Assembly (NCBI GenBank): GCA_963783965.1
Contig: CAWAPQ010000001.1
Coordinates: forward strand, 186,001 to 250,000
From: Bog-473 sp963783965
GTDB taxonomy: Bacteria > Actinomycetota > Acidimicrobiia > Acidimicrobiales > RAAP-2
Direction: 5' to 3'
Length of the DNA: 64,000 nt
The position numbers and the translations under genes were made by a program. Shown here in pieces: positions 25,073-36,356 of the stretch. The notes below the pieces were generated by a model. That model saw only the letters and a program-made list of their open reading frames with translations, was not told the DNA's origin and did not search any database. Numbering within the stretch: the stretch's first letter is position 1; each line of letters starts with the position of its first letter.

Positions 25073-26085
25073 CGAAAGCGGACCCCCGCCCCCGCGACGA
25101 CCTCCCCGATGACCGACGCGGCCTGCCCCGCCTGTCCCAGTACCCGCAGGGCCTGATCGACTGAGCCGGGATGGAGCACCAGCGCCATGCCGACCCCGCG
25201 GTTGAACACCTGGTCCATTTCGTCCTCGGCCACCCCGCCGAGCCGCTGAATCTCCGCGAACACCCGCGGCTCGGACCAGGCTGCCCGCTCGAGCACCGCG
25301 CCCAGGCCTTCGGGCAGCGCGCGAGGCAGGTTGCCGACGATCCCCCCGCCGGTGATGTGCGCACAGGCATGGAAGGTGTCGCCCAGTGCCGACCGCAGCG
25401 CCAGGACGGCCGGGGTGTAGATCACCGAGGGACGCAGCAACTCGGCGGCCACACTGTGCTCCGCGCCGTCCCAGGCCGGGTCGTCCAGCGCCAGTCCGGC
25501 CCGCTCCAGCAACACGTGGCGGGCGAGGGTGAAGCCGTTGGAACGCAGGCCGGGCGAGGGCAACCCGACGACCGCGTCGCCGGCGCGCACGCGCTCGGGA
25601 CCGAGCTGCGTCCCCTCCTCGACGACGCCGACGGCGAACCCGGCCAGATCGAGCTCGTCGCTCGACATCACACCGGCGTGCTCGGCGGTCTCCCCGCCGA
25701 TCAAGGCGCACCCGGCCCGGCGGCAGCCCTCGTGCACTCCCGCCACCACAGTCGCCACCCGGTCGGGATCGACCTTGCCGGTGGCGATGTAATCGAGCAT
25801 GAACAGCGGTTCGGCGCCCACGCACACGAGATCGTCGACGCACATGGCCACGAGGTCGATGCCGACGGTTTCGTAACGACCGGTATCACGGGCGACCACC
25901 ATTTTGGTGCCCACGCCGTCAGTCGAGGCTACGAGGACAGGGTGGGGAAAGCGTCCGATGTCGAGCGGGAACTGGCCACCGAATCCACCGATCCCCTGCA
26001 CCATGCCGCGCAGGCGCTCCACGGCGGCATCCCCGGCTGCGATGTCGACGCCGGCGCCGGCATAGGTGGCGCCGCCCTCTCCCAC
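25069..26085 (-). CDS. purM: phosphoribosylformylglycinamidine cyclo-ligase (AIR synthase)
   Basis: Fifth step of purine synthesis: FGAM plus ATP gives AIR. The 338-aa protein shows TYAGAGVDIAAGDAAVERL at the N terminus, the ATP-site segment VASTDGVGTKMVVA, VAMCVDDLVCVGAEPLFMLDYIATGK, and GGETAEHAG and ITGGGIVGNLPRALP, all classic PurM. The GTG at 26085 (VGEGGATYAG) lies 5 bases past the purF stop and gives family length; the frame is open further upstream but overlaps purF. The ATGA overlap with pyrE follows. Confidence 0.94.
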   Translation of the reverse strand: MGEGGATYAGAGVDIAAGDAAVERLRGMVQGIGGFGGQFPLDIGRFPHPVLVASTDGVGTKMVVARDTGRYETVGIDLVAMCVDDLVCVGAEPLFMLDYIATGKVDPDRVATVVAGVHEGCRRAGCALIGGETAEHAGVMSSDELDLAGFAVGVVEEGTQLGPERVRAGDAVVGLPSPGLRSNGFTLARHVLLERAGLALDDPAWDGAEHSVAAELLRPSVIYTPAVLALRSALGDTFHACAHITGGGIVGNLPRALPEGLGAVLERAAWSEPRVFAEIQRLGGVAEDEMDQVFNRGVGMALVLHPGSVDQALRVLGQAGQAASVIGEVVAGAGVRFR

Positions 26086-26090
26086 TGAAG

Positions 26091-27533
26091 TCAGACCCCG
26101 GGGAGCGCGCCCTGGTGGGCGGTGACGGCGACCGGCTCGGGCCGCCGGATCGTGACGGCCGACGAGGGCACCGGCGTCGGGTAGTTGCCGGTGAAGCAGG
26201 CATCGCAGAACCCACCGTCGGCGCCGATGGCCTCTTTGAGGTTGTCGATGGTGATGTAGGCCAGCGAGTCGGCGCCGAGAATGCGCGCCATGTCCTCGAC
26301 CGTGTGGCCGGTCGCCAACAGTTCCTCGTGGGACGGCGTGTCGATCCCGTAGAAACACGGCCAACGCCAGGGCGGCGAGGAGATGCGCAGATGGACCTCG
26401 GCCGCACCGGCTTCACGCAGCATGCGGATGACCGATCGCTGCGTCGTGCCGCGCACGATGGAGTCGTCGACCACCACCAGCCGCTTGCCCGCGATGTTCG
26501 CCGTCAGAGGGTTGAGCTTGCGCCGCACCGCGTCCGCCCGCTCCTGCTGTCCCGGTGCGATGAAGGATCGACCGATGTAGCGGTTCTTGACCAGGCCCTG
26601 CCCGTAGGGGATGCCGCTGGCCCGGGCGAAGCCCTCGGCGGCGGGCACCCCCGACTCGGGTACCCCCATCACCATGTCGGCCTCGGCCGGCGCCTGGATC
26701 GCCAGCAGCTCGCCCATGCGACAGCGGGTCTCGTGGACCTCCCTGCCGTAGAGGCGGCTGTCGGGCCGGGCAATGTAGGCGAACTCGAAGATGCACAAAC
26801 GTGGCTCCACGTCCCGTAGCCACGGGATGTCGAGGCTGGTGGGACCGTCGGCGTCGATCACGACCATCTCTCCGGGCGCCACCTCGCGTACGAAAGTGGC
26901 GCCGATGACACTCAGCGCAGGCGTCTCGGAGGCCAGCACCCACCCCTCCGGCGCCTCGGCCGGGCCGAGTCGTCCGAGACACAGCGGGCGGAACCCGTAC
27001 GGATCGCGCACTCCGAACAACCGCTCGGAGCTCATGAGAACGAAGGAGAACGCGCCCTCCAAAATAGGCAGCACCGCTTGCACTGCGGTGGACAGGTCCT
27101 CGGTCTCGGGAAAGGACTGCATCAGCAACTCGGCCACCACGTCGCTGTCGGTCGCAATGGACCCTGGCAGCATGCCGGCCTTCTCGGCCAGCGCGGCCGT
27201 GTTGGTCAAGTTGCCGTTGTGTCCAAGCGCGAAGCCGGCGCGGCCCACGGGCCGGTAGACGGGTTGCGCCCCGGCCCAATCAGAGGAGCCGTGGGTGGAG
27301 TAGCGGGTGTGGCCGATGGCCATGTGCCCCTGGAGCCCCGAAAGGGTCCGCTCGTCGAAGACGGTGGCGACCAGGCCCATGTCCTTGACGACCGTGACCG
27401 TGTCGCCGTCACTGACCGCCATGCCCGCCGATTCCTGCCCGCGGTGCTGCAGCGCAAACAGGCCGTCGAACGTGAGGTTGGCCACCCTCATTCCGGGCGC
27501 GTAGACCCCGAAGACACCGCAGGCTTCCTTCAC
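26091..27533 (-). CDS. purF: amidophosphoribosyltransferase
   Basis: First committed step of purine synthesis (PRPP plus glutamine to phosphoribosylamine). The 480-aa chain begins MKEACGVFGV: Cys5 becomes the N-terminal nucleophile after removal of a short propeptide. The glutaminase domain contains LQHRGQESAGM and HTRYSTHG, and the PRTase motif is VVVDDSIVRGTT. Cysteines in RLCIFEFAY, WRWPCFYGID and GFCDACF match the four ligands of the [4Fe-4S] cluster in Bacillus-type PurF. The start codon is GTG. It lies between purL and purM in the same direction. Confidence 0.96.
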   Translation of the reverse strand: MKEACGVFGVYAPGMRVANLTFDGLFALQHRGQESAGMAVSDGDTVTVVKDMGLVATVFDERTLSGLQGHMAIGHTRYSTHGSSDWAGAQPVYRPVGRAGFALGHNGNLTNTAALAEKAGMLPGSIATDSDVVAELLMQSFPETEDLSTAVQAVLPILEGAFSFVLMSSERLFGVRDPYGFRPLCLGRLGPAEAPEGWVLASETPALSVIGATFVREVAPGEMVVIDADGPTSLDIPWLRDVEPRLCIFEFAYIARPDSRLYGREVHETRCRMGELLAIQAPAEADMVMGVPESGVPAAEGFARASGIPYGQGLVKNRYIGRSFIAPGQQERADAVRRKLNPLTANIAGKRLVVVDDSIVRGTTQRSVIRMLREAGAAEVHLRISSPPWRWPCFYGIDTPSHEELLATGHTVEDMARILGADSLAYITIDNLKEAIGADGGFCDACFTGNYPTPVPSSAVTIRRPEPVAVTAHQGALPGV

Positions 27534-27561
27534 GCGTCATCCATTCTCGCACAAGGCACCA

Positions 27562-29838
<2,277 letters not shown>

Positions 29839-29937
29839 GACCCCTCCAACTTAGTCGCCGGCCCTTTCCACCCCGCTCCGCGGCGAGGCGGGCTCGCTAC
29901 GCTCTCTCCGGTTGCAGAAGACAGGAGGGGGTGCACC

Positions 29938-31208
29938 ATGTCCGGTTCCGGTTCGGGACACGATGACCTGGTCGGGAGTGCCGCAGCGGCGATCGTGATC
30001 GACGACGCAGCGCCCTACGGCTACCGGCGCGAGGCCGGCCTCCAGCAGCGCTTCGACACCGCCGCAGCGGCGCTCCTCGCCTCCGACGGCTGGAGCGGCG
30101 CCGGCCCCAAGGAGCTCGTGGCCGACCTCGCCCTCGAGGGCGGGGGTGTCAAGGGCATCGGAATAGTGGGGGCCGTGTCGGCCCTGGCCGAGGCCGGCTA
30201 CCGCTTCCAGCGGGTGGCCGGGACCAGTGCCGGGGCCATCGCGGCGACGCTCATCGCGGCCATCGCCAAGAAAGGCGACCCCATGACGACGCTCCGGGGC
30301 TACCTCGACGACCTGGCCTTCACCTCTTTCATGCCGCAGGGCAAGGTGCACGCGTTCTTGGACCATCACTTCGGCAACGCCGGCGAAATGCTGACCTCGG
30401 CCGAGGTCCTCACCCACAAGATGGGCGTCTACGACGGCGCCTACCTCTTCACCTGGCTCGAGCCGATTCTGCACGACCTCGGCGTGCACACCTTCGCCGA
30501 CCTCAAGATAACTCTTGAGGAAGATCCCGGCATGAGCCTCCCCGAGAGCCACCGCTACCGGCTCCTCGTGCACACCTCGGACGTCACCCGCGGCCAGCTC
30601 GTCCACCTGCCCTGGGACTACGACCACTACGGACTGGACCGCGACGCGCAGGACGTGGCCCATGCCGTCCGCGCTTCCATGTCGATCCCCTTCTTCTTCG
30701 AACCCGTCACCGTGACCGCGTTGCCGGCCGAGGTCGACGTGCCCACTCCCGGCGGCCGCACCATCGCCACCCGCTACGCCGGCGGCACGGTGACGTGGGT
30801 GGACGGCGGCATGCTGCGGAACTTCCCCATCAACGCGTTCGACCGCGTGGACGGCGGGGCGCCGCGCTGGCCCACCATCGGCATCAAGCTCTCCTCCCTG
30901 CAGAGGGAGTATGGGCCCACCCGCGCCGCGGACAGTTCTTTCGGCGAGGCGAAGGGCTGCCTGCACACCATGATGGGCGAGTGGGACAGCTACAGCGTCG
31001 ACGCTGCCACCGCCGGGCGCACGATCTTCGTGGACAACGCCGGGATCTCGACGACGGACTTCGACCTCACGACGGCGCAGCGCCACGAGCTGTTCCTCAA
31101 CGGCGTGGCGGCGGCGACCGCCTTCATCGTCGAGATGGGGCGCGCGGCAGGGTCCCGCGCAGCGGGACCGAGGCGCGCCAGCTCGTGCGGGAGCGCCCGG
31201 CGGGCTAG
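29938..31208 (+). CDS. patatin-like phospholipase, probable 3' frameshift
   Basis: A patatin-family acyl hydrolase with a Ser-Asp dyad. The oxyanion loop is GGGVKG (residues 68-73), the nucleophile Ser97 is in GTSAG and Asp289 lies in WVDGGMLRNFP. The ATG follows AGGAGGGGG. The starting frame contains no stop until 31770 and would run 600 bases antisense into the methyltransferase gene, giving a Ser/Ala/Arg-rich tail without protein character. In the +1 frame after about 31140 the text continues RVPRSGTEARQLVRERPAG and stops at 31208, 33 bases before the methyltransferase end. I therefore place the natural end at 31208 and infer a one-base indel near residue 402. There is no signal peptide. 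Confidence 0.75.
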
Positions 31209-31241
31209 TTCCCAGGACCGAGGCGCTCGGGAGCGGCCGCC

Positions 31242-31841
31242 TCAGCCGCGCCGGTCGGCGCGCACCACGACCAGATCGTGCTCGGACCAGACGGCCGCGG
31301 CATCGAAGCCGGCATCGGCGAGCCAGCCGAGCTGGTCGGCCAGCGGGGACGGCCGATCGTGGTCGGGGGTCACCGGGGTCACGGCGTCGGCCGGGTCGAC
31401 GGGAATGACCACGTCGCCCAGCACGAAGCGGCCCCCGGGCGCGAGCACGCCCGCGATGCGGGCGAAGAGGTCCGCCTTGTCCGGCCCCTCCAGGTGGTGG
31501 ATGGCCAAGGCCGAGACGACGAGGTCGAACGGGCCGGGAGGCAGCGGGTCGGTCAGCTCCGCCACCCGCAACTCCAGTGAGTCCCCCGTCAGGCGCTCCC
31601 TGGCCGCCCCGAGCATGGCGTCGCTCCTATCGACCCCGACGGCGGCCGCGCCCGGATGGCGCGCCAGCACCGCGGCCAGCGTCTCGCCCGTCCCCGTCCC
31701 GAGGTCGAGGACCGACGACGCCGCCAGCCCGGCCGTGGCCGCCGCGACCTCTTCTTGGAGGCGCCCATAGGCGGGGACCTCCTCGCGCATCAGCTCCAGA
31801 TAGGAGGCGGGGTCGAAGTGGAACTGGGTCATGACGGGCAT
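31242..31841 (-). CDS. class I SAM-dependent methyltransferase
   Basis: A 199-aa methyltransferase with a Rossmann SAM-binding fold. Motif I is SVLDLGTGTGETLAAVLARH, motif II is AVGVDRSDAMLGAARERL, motif III/IV is FDLVVSALAIHHLEGPDKADLFARI and post-motif is LAPGGRFVLGDVV. The N terminus (HFDPASYLELMREEVPAYGRLQEEV) is that of small UbiE/Tam-like methyltransferases of unknown substrate. Start is ATG 31841 or ATG 31832. It is convergent with the patatin gene and sits in the non-purine island between purQ and purL. Confidence 0.88.
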   Translation of the reverse strand: MPVMTQFHFDPASYLELMREEVPAYGRLQEEVAAATAGLAASSVLDLGTGTGETLAAVLARHPGAAAVGVDRSDAMLGAARERLTGDSLELRVAELTDPLPPGPFDLVVSALAIHHLEGPDKADLFARIAGVLAPGGRFVLGDVVIPVDPADAVTPVTPDHDRPSPLADQLGWLADAGFDAAAVWSEHDLVVVRADRRG

Positions 31842-31865
31842 TGGGTCAGCACGTGCATCGTCCCA

Positions 31866-32306
31866 TCATGAAAGCAGAGCGTCGCGACGAACCCAGGTCC
31901 AGTGCAGCACGAAGAGCGAGAGAACCAGCGTGACGACGTTGATGACCAGCTCTGTCGCGCCGTTGGCGCCCTTTCCCCAGACGCCGTGCTGCAGGTCGTA
32001 GAGCACGTCCATGGCGAACAGGTAGAGCCCGGCGCCACCCCCGGCCAGGAGCCAGAAGAGGGCCGCCCGGCGCGCCGTCCAGAGACAGTACGAGGCTGCG
32101 ACCAGGCAGAGGGCCAGCCAGCCGTCGGCCAGGGGAAATGCGTCCTCGAACTGGGTGTACGCGACGCCGGTCTCCGAGGCGACCAGCGAGCGGTGCAGCA
32201 GCCAGGCCAGCCAGTAGGCCGCGATCAGCAGCGCCGCCGCCAGGAGCAGACCGGCCATGGCCCGGCGGTTCCGCGCCGTCACCGGAGTGCCCGTGCGCGT
32301 CGTCAC
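31866..32306 (-). CDS. hypothetical four-helix membrane protein
   Basis: A 146-aa protein if begun at the GTG at 32306; the frame is open up to 32453, so the start is uncertain. Four hydrophobic segments are evident: AMAGLLLAAALLIAAYWLAWLL, ADGWLALCLVAASYCLW, ALFWLLAGGGAGLYLFAMDVLY and ELVINVVTLVLSLFVLHWTW. The loop DVLYDLQHGVWGKG between the last two is polar and distinctive. I do not recognise a characterised family. It ends 24 bases before the methyltransferase start on the same strand, so the two are probably co-transcribed. Confidence 0.6.
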   Translation of the reverse strand: MTTRTGTPVTARNRRAMAGLLLAAALLIAAYWLAWLLHRSLVASETGVAYTQFEDAFPLADGWLALCLVAASYCLWTARRAALFWLLAGGGAGLYLFAMDVLYDLQHGVWGKGANGATELVINVVTLVLSLFVLHWTWVRRDALLS

Positions 32307-32523
32307 CGTCGCAGGGTACCCCTGCGTCGCAGCCGAAATGGCCGGCACCATCCAGCGCAATGGGTCCTCCCTGTTCTCCGGGATTGGGTGAATCCATGTC
32401 GGCAATTGCGGAATCGAGAGCGCGTCGCACCCGAAATAGGGGTCGGGGAACAAAGCTCAAACAAAGTGAGGAAACTTGGCGAATTGAGTGAGAAGTGCGG
32501 GCTCAGTACGGCACAATGGATGC

Positions 32524-32952
32524 ATGCCTCCCAAGGGAAAGACTCCGGCTCCTCGCAAGCCCATGAGCAGCGGCCACAAGGCCGCGTTGGCTCGTGGGCG
32601 TGCCGAGAGTGCAACCGTTCGTCACTATCTCGAAGCGCTCGAGACCTCCAAGCCCAAGCGGGGCCGCAAGCGCACTCCGGCCTCCATCGACCGCCGGCTG
32701 GCCGCCATCGACTCCCAACTGGCCGGCGCGGACGCCCTCACCCGGCTGCACCTCCTGCAGGAGCAGAAGGACCTGCTGGACGAGCGCTCGCGGGTGGACG
32801 GCGTCAAGGACCTCTCGGCGCTGGAGAAGCAGTTCATCAAGGTGGCCAAGGCCTACGGGGAGCGCAAGGGCATTACGTACGGGACCTGGCGGGCGGCCGG
32901 CGTCAGCGCGGCGGTCCTGCAGAAGGCGGAGATCTCACGCGCCCGGACCTGA
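32524..32952 (+). CDS. conserved actinobacterial coiled-coil protein
   Basis: A basic 142-aa protein opening MPPKGKTPAPRKPMSSGHKAALARGRAES. A charged helical region with a probable coiled coil follows (DRRLAAIDSQLAGADALTRLHLLQEQKDLLDERS), and it ends in ERKGITYGTWRAAGVSAAVLQKAEI. I recognise the pattern as a small conserved actinobacterial family of unknown function. The C-terminal part looks like a short DNA- or nucleotide-associated helical domain, but this is speculation. It is alone on the plus strand inside the island that splits the purine genes. Confidence 0.7.
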   Translation: MPPKGKTPAPRKPMSSGHKAALARGRAESATVRHYLEALETSKPKRGRKRTPASIDRRLAAIDSQLAGADALTRLHLLQEQKDLLDERSRVDGVKDLSALEKQFIKVAKAYGERKGITYGTWRAAGVSAAVLQKAEISRART

Positions 32953-33134
32953 GCGTCGGCCCCGCCTTCCTGAGGGGGGTGCTGGGCGGAGCAGGGCAGG
33001 CGGACTCGGCCGCTCTGACCGGTTGTTGCCGCCGGTGCGACGTGCAGCCGGGCTCGGCGCTCGGCATCACAGTCCGGTAGGACCCTGGGGGATTTCACCC
33101 TACGGAGTGCGACAGGCGAGGTCGCGACGAGTCC

Positions 33135-33165
33135 ATATACCCACTAGGCGCGGTAGTGGGTATAT
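33135..33165. terminator. perfect 12-base inverted repeat between convergent genes
   Basis: ATATACCCACTA (33135-33146) is repeated exactly as its complement at 33154-33165 around a 7-base loop. It lies between the ends of the 142-aa gene (plus) and purQ (minus), where it could end transcription from both sides. There is no T-run, and the stem is AT-rich for this genome, so an operator or mobile-element end is an alternative. Confidence 0.45.
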
Positions 33166-33171
33166 ACGGTC

Positions 33172-33243
33172 GGGTAGGAGTTCGGGCGGCGGCGTGGGCG
33201 GAAGTTCGGGCGGCGGCCTGGGTAGGAGTTCAGGCGGCGGCGC
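33172..33243. repeat. three tandem 24-base repeats
   Basis: Three adjacent 24-base units (33172-33195, 33196-33219, 33220-33243) follow the pattern GGGTAGGAGTTCGGGCGGCG plus four bases, with one to four differences between copies. The third unit contains the purQ stop codon (33230-33232) and its last alanine codons. The array lies directly beside the inverted repeat at 33135. Confidence 0.75.
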
Positions 33244-33910
33244 GGGCCGAAGCCGACCCGACGAGCGAGCGCAACAGCACCAGCCCGTCCTCGGAGCCGA
33301 GTAGCGCGTGGCTGGCCCGCTCGGGGTGGGGCATGAGGCCGACCACATTGCCCGCCTCGTTGGCGATGCCGGCGATGGCATCAATGGAGCCGTTGGGGTT
33401 GTCGGCGTAGCGCAGGACGATGCGGTCCTCGGCCTGCAGGCGGTGCAACGTCTCGTCGTCACAGGTGTAGTTGCCCTGAAAGTGGTTGATCGGGATCACC
33501 AGCGCCTCGCCGACCGTGGCGTCCGCCGTCAGCACCGACGACGTGGACGTCACCGTCACCCGTGCCGGCTGGCAGAGGAAGCGCAACCGTCCATTCTTCT
33601 GCAGCGCCCCGGGGAGCAGACCGGCCTCGGTCAGGACCTGGAAGCCGTTGCAGATGCCCACGACCGGTCCGCCGGAGCGAGCGAAGTCCCGCACCGCCTC
33701 CATGACGGGCGAGAAGCGGGCCAACGCGCCGGGGCGCAGGTAGTCACCGTGCGCGAACCCGCCGGGCAGCACCACGGCGTCGACTCCCCCGAGCTTGGCG
33801 TCACCGTGCCAGAGCAGGACGCCGGTCCCGCCGGCCGCCTCGACGCCCTGCACGACGTCGTGTTCGCAATTGCTGCCGGGGAAGACGACGACGCCGATGC
33901 GCGGGGCCAC
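33230..33910 (-). CDS. purQ: phosphoribosylformylglycinamidine synthase subunit I (glutaminase)
   Basis: The 226-aa glutamine amidotransferase subunit supplies ammonia to PurL. VVVFPGSNCEHDVV opens the protein, the nucleophilic Cys is in GICNGFQVL, and the His/Glu pair lies in LMPHPERASH. The GTG start at 33910 abuts the purS stop. The C terminus SASARAAA is encoded by the third copy of a 24-base tandem repeat, so repeat slippage may have changed the protein end. Confidence 0.95.
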   Translation of the reverse strand: MAPRIGVVVFPGSNCEHDVVQGVEAAGGTGVLLWHGDAKLGGVDAVVLPGGFAHGDYLRPGALARFSPVMEAVRDFARSGGPVVGICNGFQVLTEAGLLPGALQKNGRLRFLCQPARVTVTSTSSVLTADATVGEALVIPINHFQGNYTCDDETLHRLQAEDRIVLRYADNPNGSIDAIAGIANEAGNVVGLMPHPERASHALLGSEDGLVLLRSLVGSASARAAA

Positions 33911-34162
33911 TCAGATCGCCTCGAGCTCGAGCTGGCTCTGCTCGATCACGGGGTTGGCCAACAGACGTTCTGCCAACTCGGTCGCCGTCGTGCGCGCCGC
34001 GCCCTCGTCGGCCGCATCGATCTCGAAGCTGAAGGAGCGGCCGGCCCGCACGTGCGCCACGCTGTCGAAGCCGAGCGCGGGCAACGCCCGCTCGATCGTC
34101 GCCCCCTCGGGATCGGCGATGCCCGGCCGCAACTGGACCTCGACGCGCGCCCGGAATCTCAT
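33911..34162 (-). CDS. purS: phosphoribosylformylglycinamidine synthase subunit PurS
   Basis: An 83-aa ferredoxin-like dimer subunit that bridges PurQ and PurL. The segments FRARVEVQLRPGIADPEGATIERALPALGF and VRAGRSFSFEIDA, and the end ERLLANPVIEQSQLELE, match PurS throughout. Its ATG overlaps the purC stop by 4 bases (ATGA), and purQ begins immediately after its stop. The purC-S-Q block is therefore translationally coupled. Confidence 0.93.
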   Translation of the reverse strand: MRFRARVEVQLRPGIADPEGATIERALPALGFDSVAHVRAGRSFSFEIDAADEGAARTTATELAERLLANPVIEQSQLELEAI

Positions 34163-35055
34163 GCCTTCGCACCGTACCAGTCGTCCAGCGAGCGTCCGCT
34201 GACGCGCTCGTAGGCGGCCACGTAGCGCGCCGACATCGCGGCGGTGACCTCGTCGGGCAGCGGGGGCGGGGGCGGCCGGCGATCCCAGGGCTGCGCCGCC
34301 AACCAGTCGCGCAGAGGCTGTTTGTCGAAGGCGGGTGGTGTCTGGCCGGGCACGACCTGGTCGGCGGGCCAAAGTCGGGAGGAGTCCGGCGTGCACACCT
34401 CGTCGCACAGGCAGAGCACCCCGTCGACGTAGCCCAGCTCGAACTTGGTGTCGGCCAGAACGAAGCCGGCGGCGGCGCAACGGGCCGCCGCCCGGCGGTA
34501 GAGCTCGAGGCTGATGTCCCGGGCGGCGCCGGCCGCCTCCGCACCGACGAGGCCCACGGCGGCCGCGAAGTCGATGTTCAGGTCGTGCCCCTCGTTCGCC
34601 TTGGTCGAGGGAGTGAAGATGGGCTCGGCCAGTCGGCTGGCCAGCTGCAGGCCGGCCGGCATCGCCGTGCCGTGCACCGTGCCCGACCGCTCATACTCCT
34701 CATAGGCCTGCCCCGCCAGGTAGCCGCGCACAATGCACTCGAGCTGGAGCATGTCGGCCTTCTGCACGAGGACGGCCCGCCCGGCCCACTCGGGCGGCAA
34801 CGAGGCGTCACCGAGCGCGTCGGCGATGGCCACCGGATCGGCCGTGATCTGGCTGCCCGGCACCACGTCGGCCATTTCGTCGCACCAGAAGGTGGTCATG
34901 GCCGTCAGCACCCGGCCCTTGTCGGTGATGGGCTCCGCCATGACCACATCGAAAGCGCTGACGCGGTCCGAGGCGACCATGAGGAGACGGCCGGCGCCCG
35001 CGTCGTAGAGCTCGCGGACCTTGCCCGAATGGACCCGGGGCAGTTCCATCGTCAC
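34159..35055 (-). CDS. purC: phosphoribosylaminoimidazole-succinocarboxamide synthase
   Basis: SAICAR synthase (298 aa): CAIR plus aspartate plus ATP. HSGKVRELYDAG opens the ATP-binding domain, DRVSAFDVVMAEPI follows, LECIVRGYLAGQAYEEYERSG is the signature region, and ELGYVDG and DEVCTPDSSRLW lie in the C-terminal half. The length is that of eukaryote/actinobacterial PurC. The GTG start overlaps the purB stop by 4 bases. Confidence 0.95.
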   Translation of the reverse strand: MTMELPRVHSGKVRELYDAGAGRLLMVASDRVSAFDVVMAEPITDKGRVLTAMTTFWCDEMADVVPGSQITADPVAIADALGDASLPPEWAGRAVLVQKADMLQLECIVRGYLAGQAYEEYERSGTVHGTAMPAGLQLASRLAEPIFTPSTKANEGHDLNIDFAAAVGLVGAEAAGAARDISLELYRRAAARCAAAGFVLADTKFELGYVDGVLCLCDEVCTPDSSRLWPADQVVPGQTPPAFDKQPLRDWLAAQPWDRRPPPPPLPDEVTAAMSARYVAAYERVSGRSLDDWYGAKA

Positions 35056-36356
35056 AGGTCGGCCAACGCCTCGGCGAAGCGGTCGACGTGGCGTAGCGTC
35101 CGCGTCAGATCGAAGGCGGCATTGAGCTGGGCGCTGTCCAGCGTCACTTCGGCATCGGATTCGAGGACGGCCCGCAGGGGGCGACGCTCCTCCCAGGCCA
35201 GGCGTGCGTCGCGCTGCACGATCCGGTAGGCCTCGTCACGCGTCAGGCCACCCGAGACCAGGGCCAGTAGCACGGACTGGGAGAAGACGAGCCCGAGCGT
35301 GCCATCAATGAGGTTCTGGCGCGCGCGCTCGGGGTGTACCACCAGGCCGGCTGCCAGTCCCGTCGCCTTGCGCAGCATGTAGCAGGCCAGCATGGACGCG
35401 TCGGGCAGGGCCACCCGCTCGACCGAGCTGTGCGAGATGTCGCGTTCGTGCCACAGCGCCACGTCCTCCAACCCGGCACCGAGATAGCCCCGCTGCAACC
35501 GGGCCAGCCCGCAGAGCCGCTCCGAGAGGATGGGGTTGCGCTTGTGCGGCATGGCCGAGCTGCCCTTCTGACCGGTGCCGAAGGGCTCCTCCGCCTCGCC
35601 GAGCTCGCTCCGGGCCAGGTGGCGGATCTCGGTGCACATGAGCTCAATGGTCGAGCCGATGGCGGCGCAGGCGTAGAAGTACTCGGCGTGGCGGTCGCGT
35701 GCGATGACCTGGGTGGCCGGCACCGGCGTCAGGCCGAGCGCCGCACACACGCTGGCCTCCACCGCGGGATCGATGTTGGAGTACGTGCCGACGGCGCCGG
35801 AGAGCTTGCCCACGGCGATGCCGTCGCGTGCCGCCCGCAGGCGGCGGCGGTCGCGGTCCGCCTGCAGGGCCCACAGCGCGAACTTGGCCCCGAACGTCGT
35901 GGGCTCGGCGTGCATGCCGTGCGTCCGGCCCGTGACCGGCACGTGCAGGAGCTCCAGCGCCCGCGCCTTGAGTGCCGCCACATAGGCATCGAGGTCGGCC
36001 AGCAGCAGGTCGGCCGCCCGGGTGAGTGTGGCGCACAGCGCTGTGTCCACCACGTCCGATGAGGTCAGCCCGTAGTGGATGTGGGATCCCGCAGGAGCAC
36101 CGATGCGCTCCTGCACCACGTCGACGAACGCGGCCACGTCGTGGTCCGTGACCTTCTCGCGCTCGAGCACGTCGGCGACGAACACGTCGTCGACCGTCGG
36201 GGCCTTGGCCCGGCAGGTGGCGGCGTCTTCCGTGGGCACCACGCCGACGGCGGCCTGTGCCTCGGTCGCGAGCAACTCCACCTCGAGCCAGAGGGAGAAC
36301 CGTGCCATGTCGCTGAACAGGGCCGCCATGTCCGCGGGGGCGTAGCGCGGGATCAT
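35052..36356 (-). CDS. purB: adenylosuccinate lyase
   Basis: The 434-aa fumarase-superfamily lyase cleaves SAICAR and adenylosuccinate. The flexible signature loop GQKGSSAMPHKRNPI carries the catalytic Ser. HYGLTSSDVVDTAL and GRTHGMHAEPTTFG supply the other active-site residues, with the His of the second motif acting in the acid-base pair. The ATG at 36356 overlaps the purD stop. It acts twice in the pathway, consistent with its position between purD and purC in the operon. Confidence 0.96.
   Translation of the reverse strand: MIPRYAPADMAALFSDMARFSLWLEVELLATEAQAAVGVVPTEDAATCRAKAPTVDDVFVADVLEREKVTDHDVAAFVDVVQERIGAPAGSHIHYGLTSSDVVDTALCATLTRAADLLLADLDAYVAALKARALELLHVPVTGRTHGMHAEPTTFGAKFALWALQADRDRRRLRAARDGIAVGKLSGAVGTYSNIDPAVEASVCAALGLTPVPATQVIARDRHAEYFYACAAIGSTIELMCTEIRHLARSELGEAEEPFGTGQKGSSAMPHKRNPILSERLCGLARLQRGYLGAGLEDVALWHERDISHSSVERVALPDASMLACYMLRKATGLAAGLVVHPERARQNLIDGTLGLVFSQSVLLALVSGGLTRDEAYRIVQRDARLAWEERRPLRAVLESDAEVTLDSAQLNAAFDLTRTLRHVDRFAEALADL

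Noticed and set aside
31209..31770. C-terminal 188-residue extension of the patatin protein
   Set aside because: The Ser/Ala/Arg/Thr-rich text is the antisense of a well-supported methyltransferase gene. A nearby frameshift explains it better.
29938..31841. Patatin plus methyltransferase as a CBASS-like or other defence island
   Set aside because: No CD-NTase, TIR, nuclease or other defence partner is near, and the patatin has the layout of ordinary lipid acyl hydrolases beside housekeeping purine genes.
32488..32523. Upstream ATG 32488 as start of the 142-aa conserved protein
   Set aside because: The added 12 residues do not match the family start MPPKGK-type. ATG 32524 gives the expected N terminus.
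33172..33243. Proline-rich protein encoded by the 24-base repeats on the minus strand
   Set aside because: The frame reads PPPELLP-type repeats only because of the array. It has no own start and overlaps purQ out of frame.
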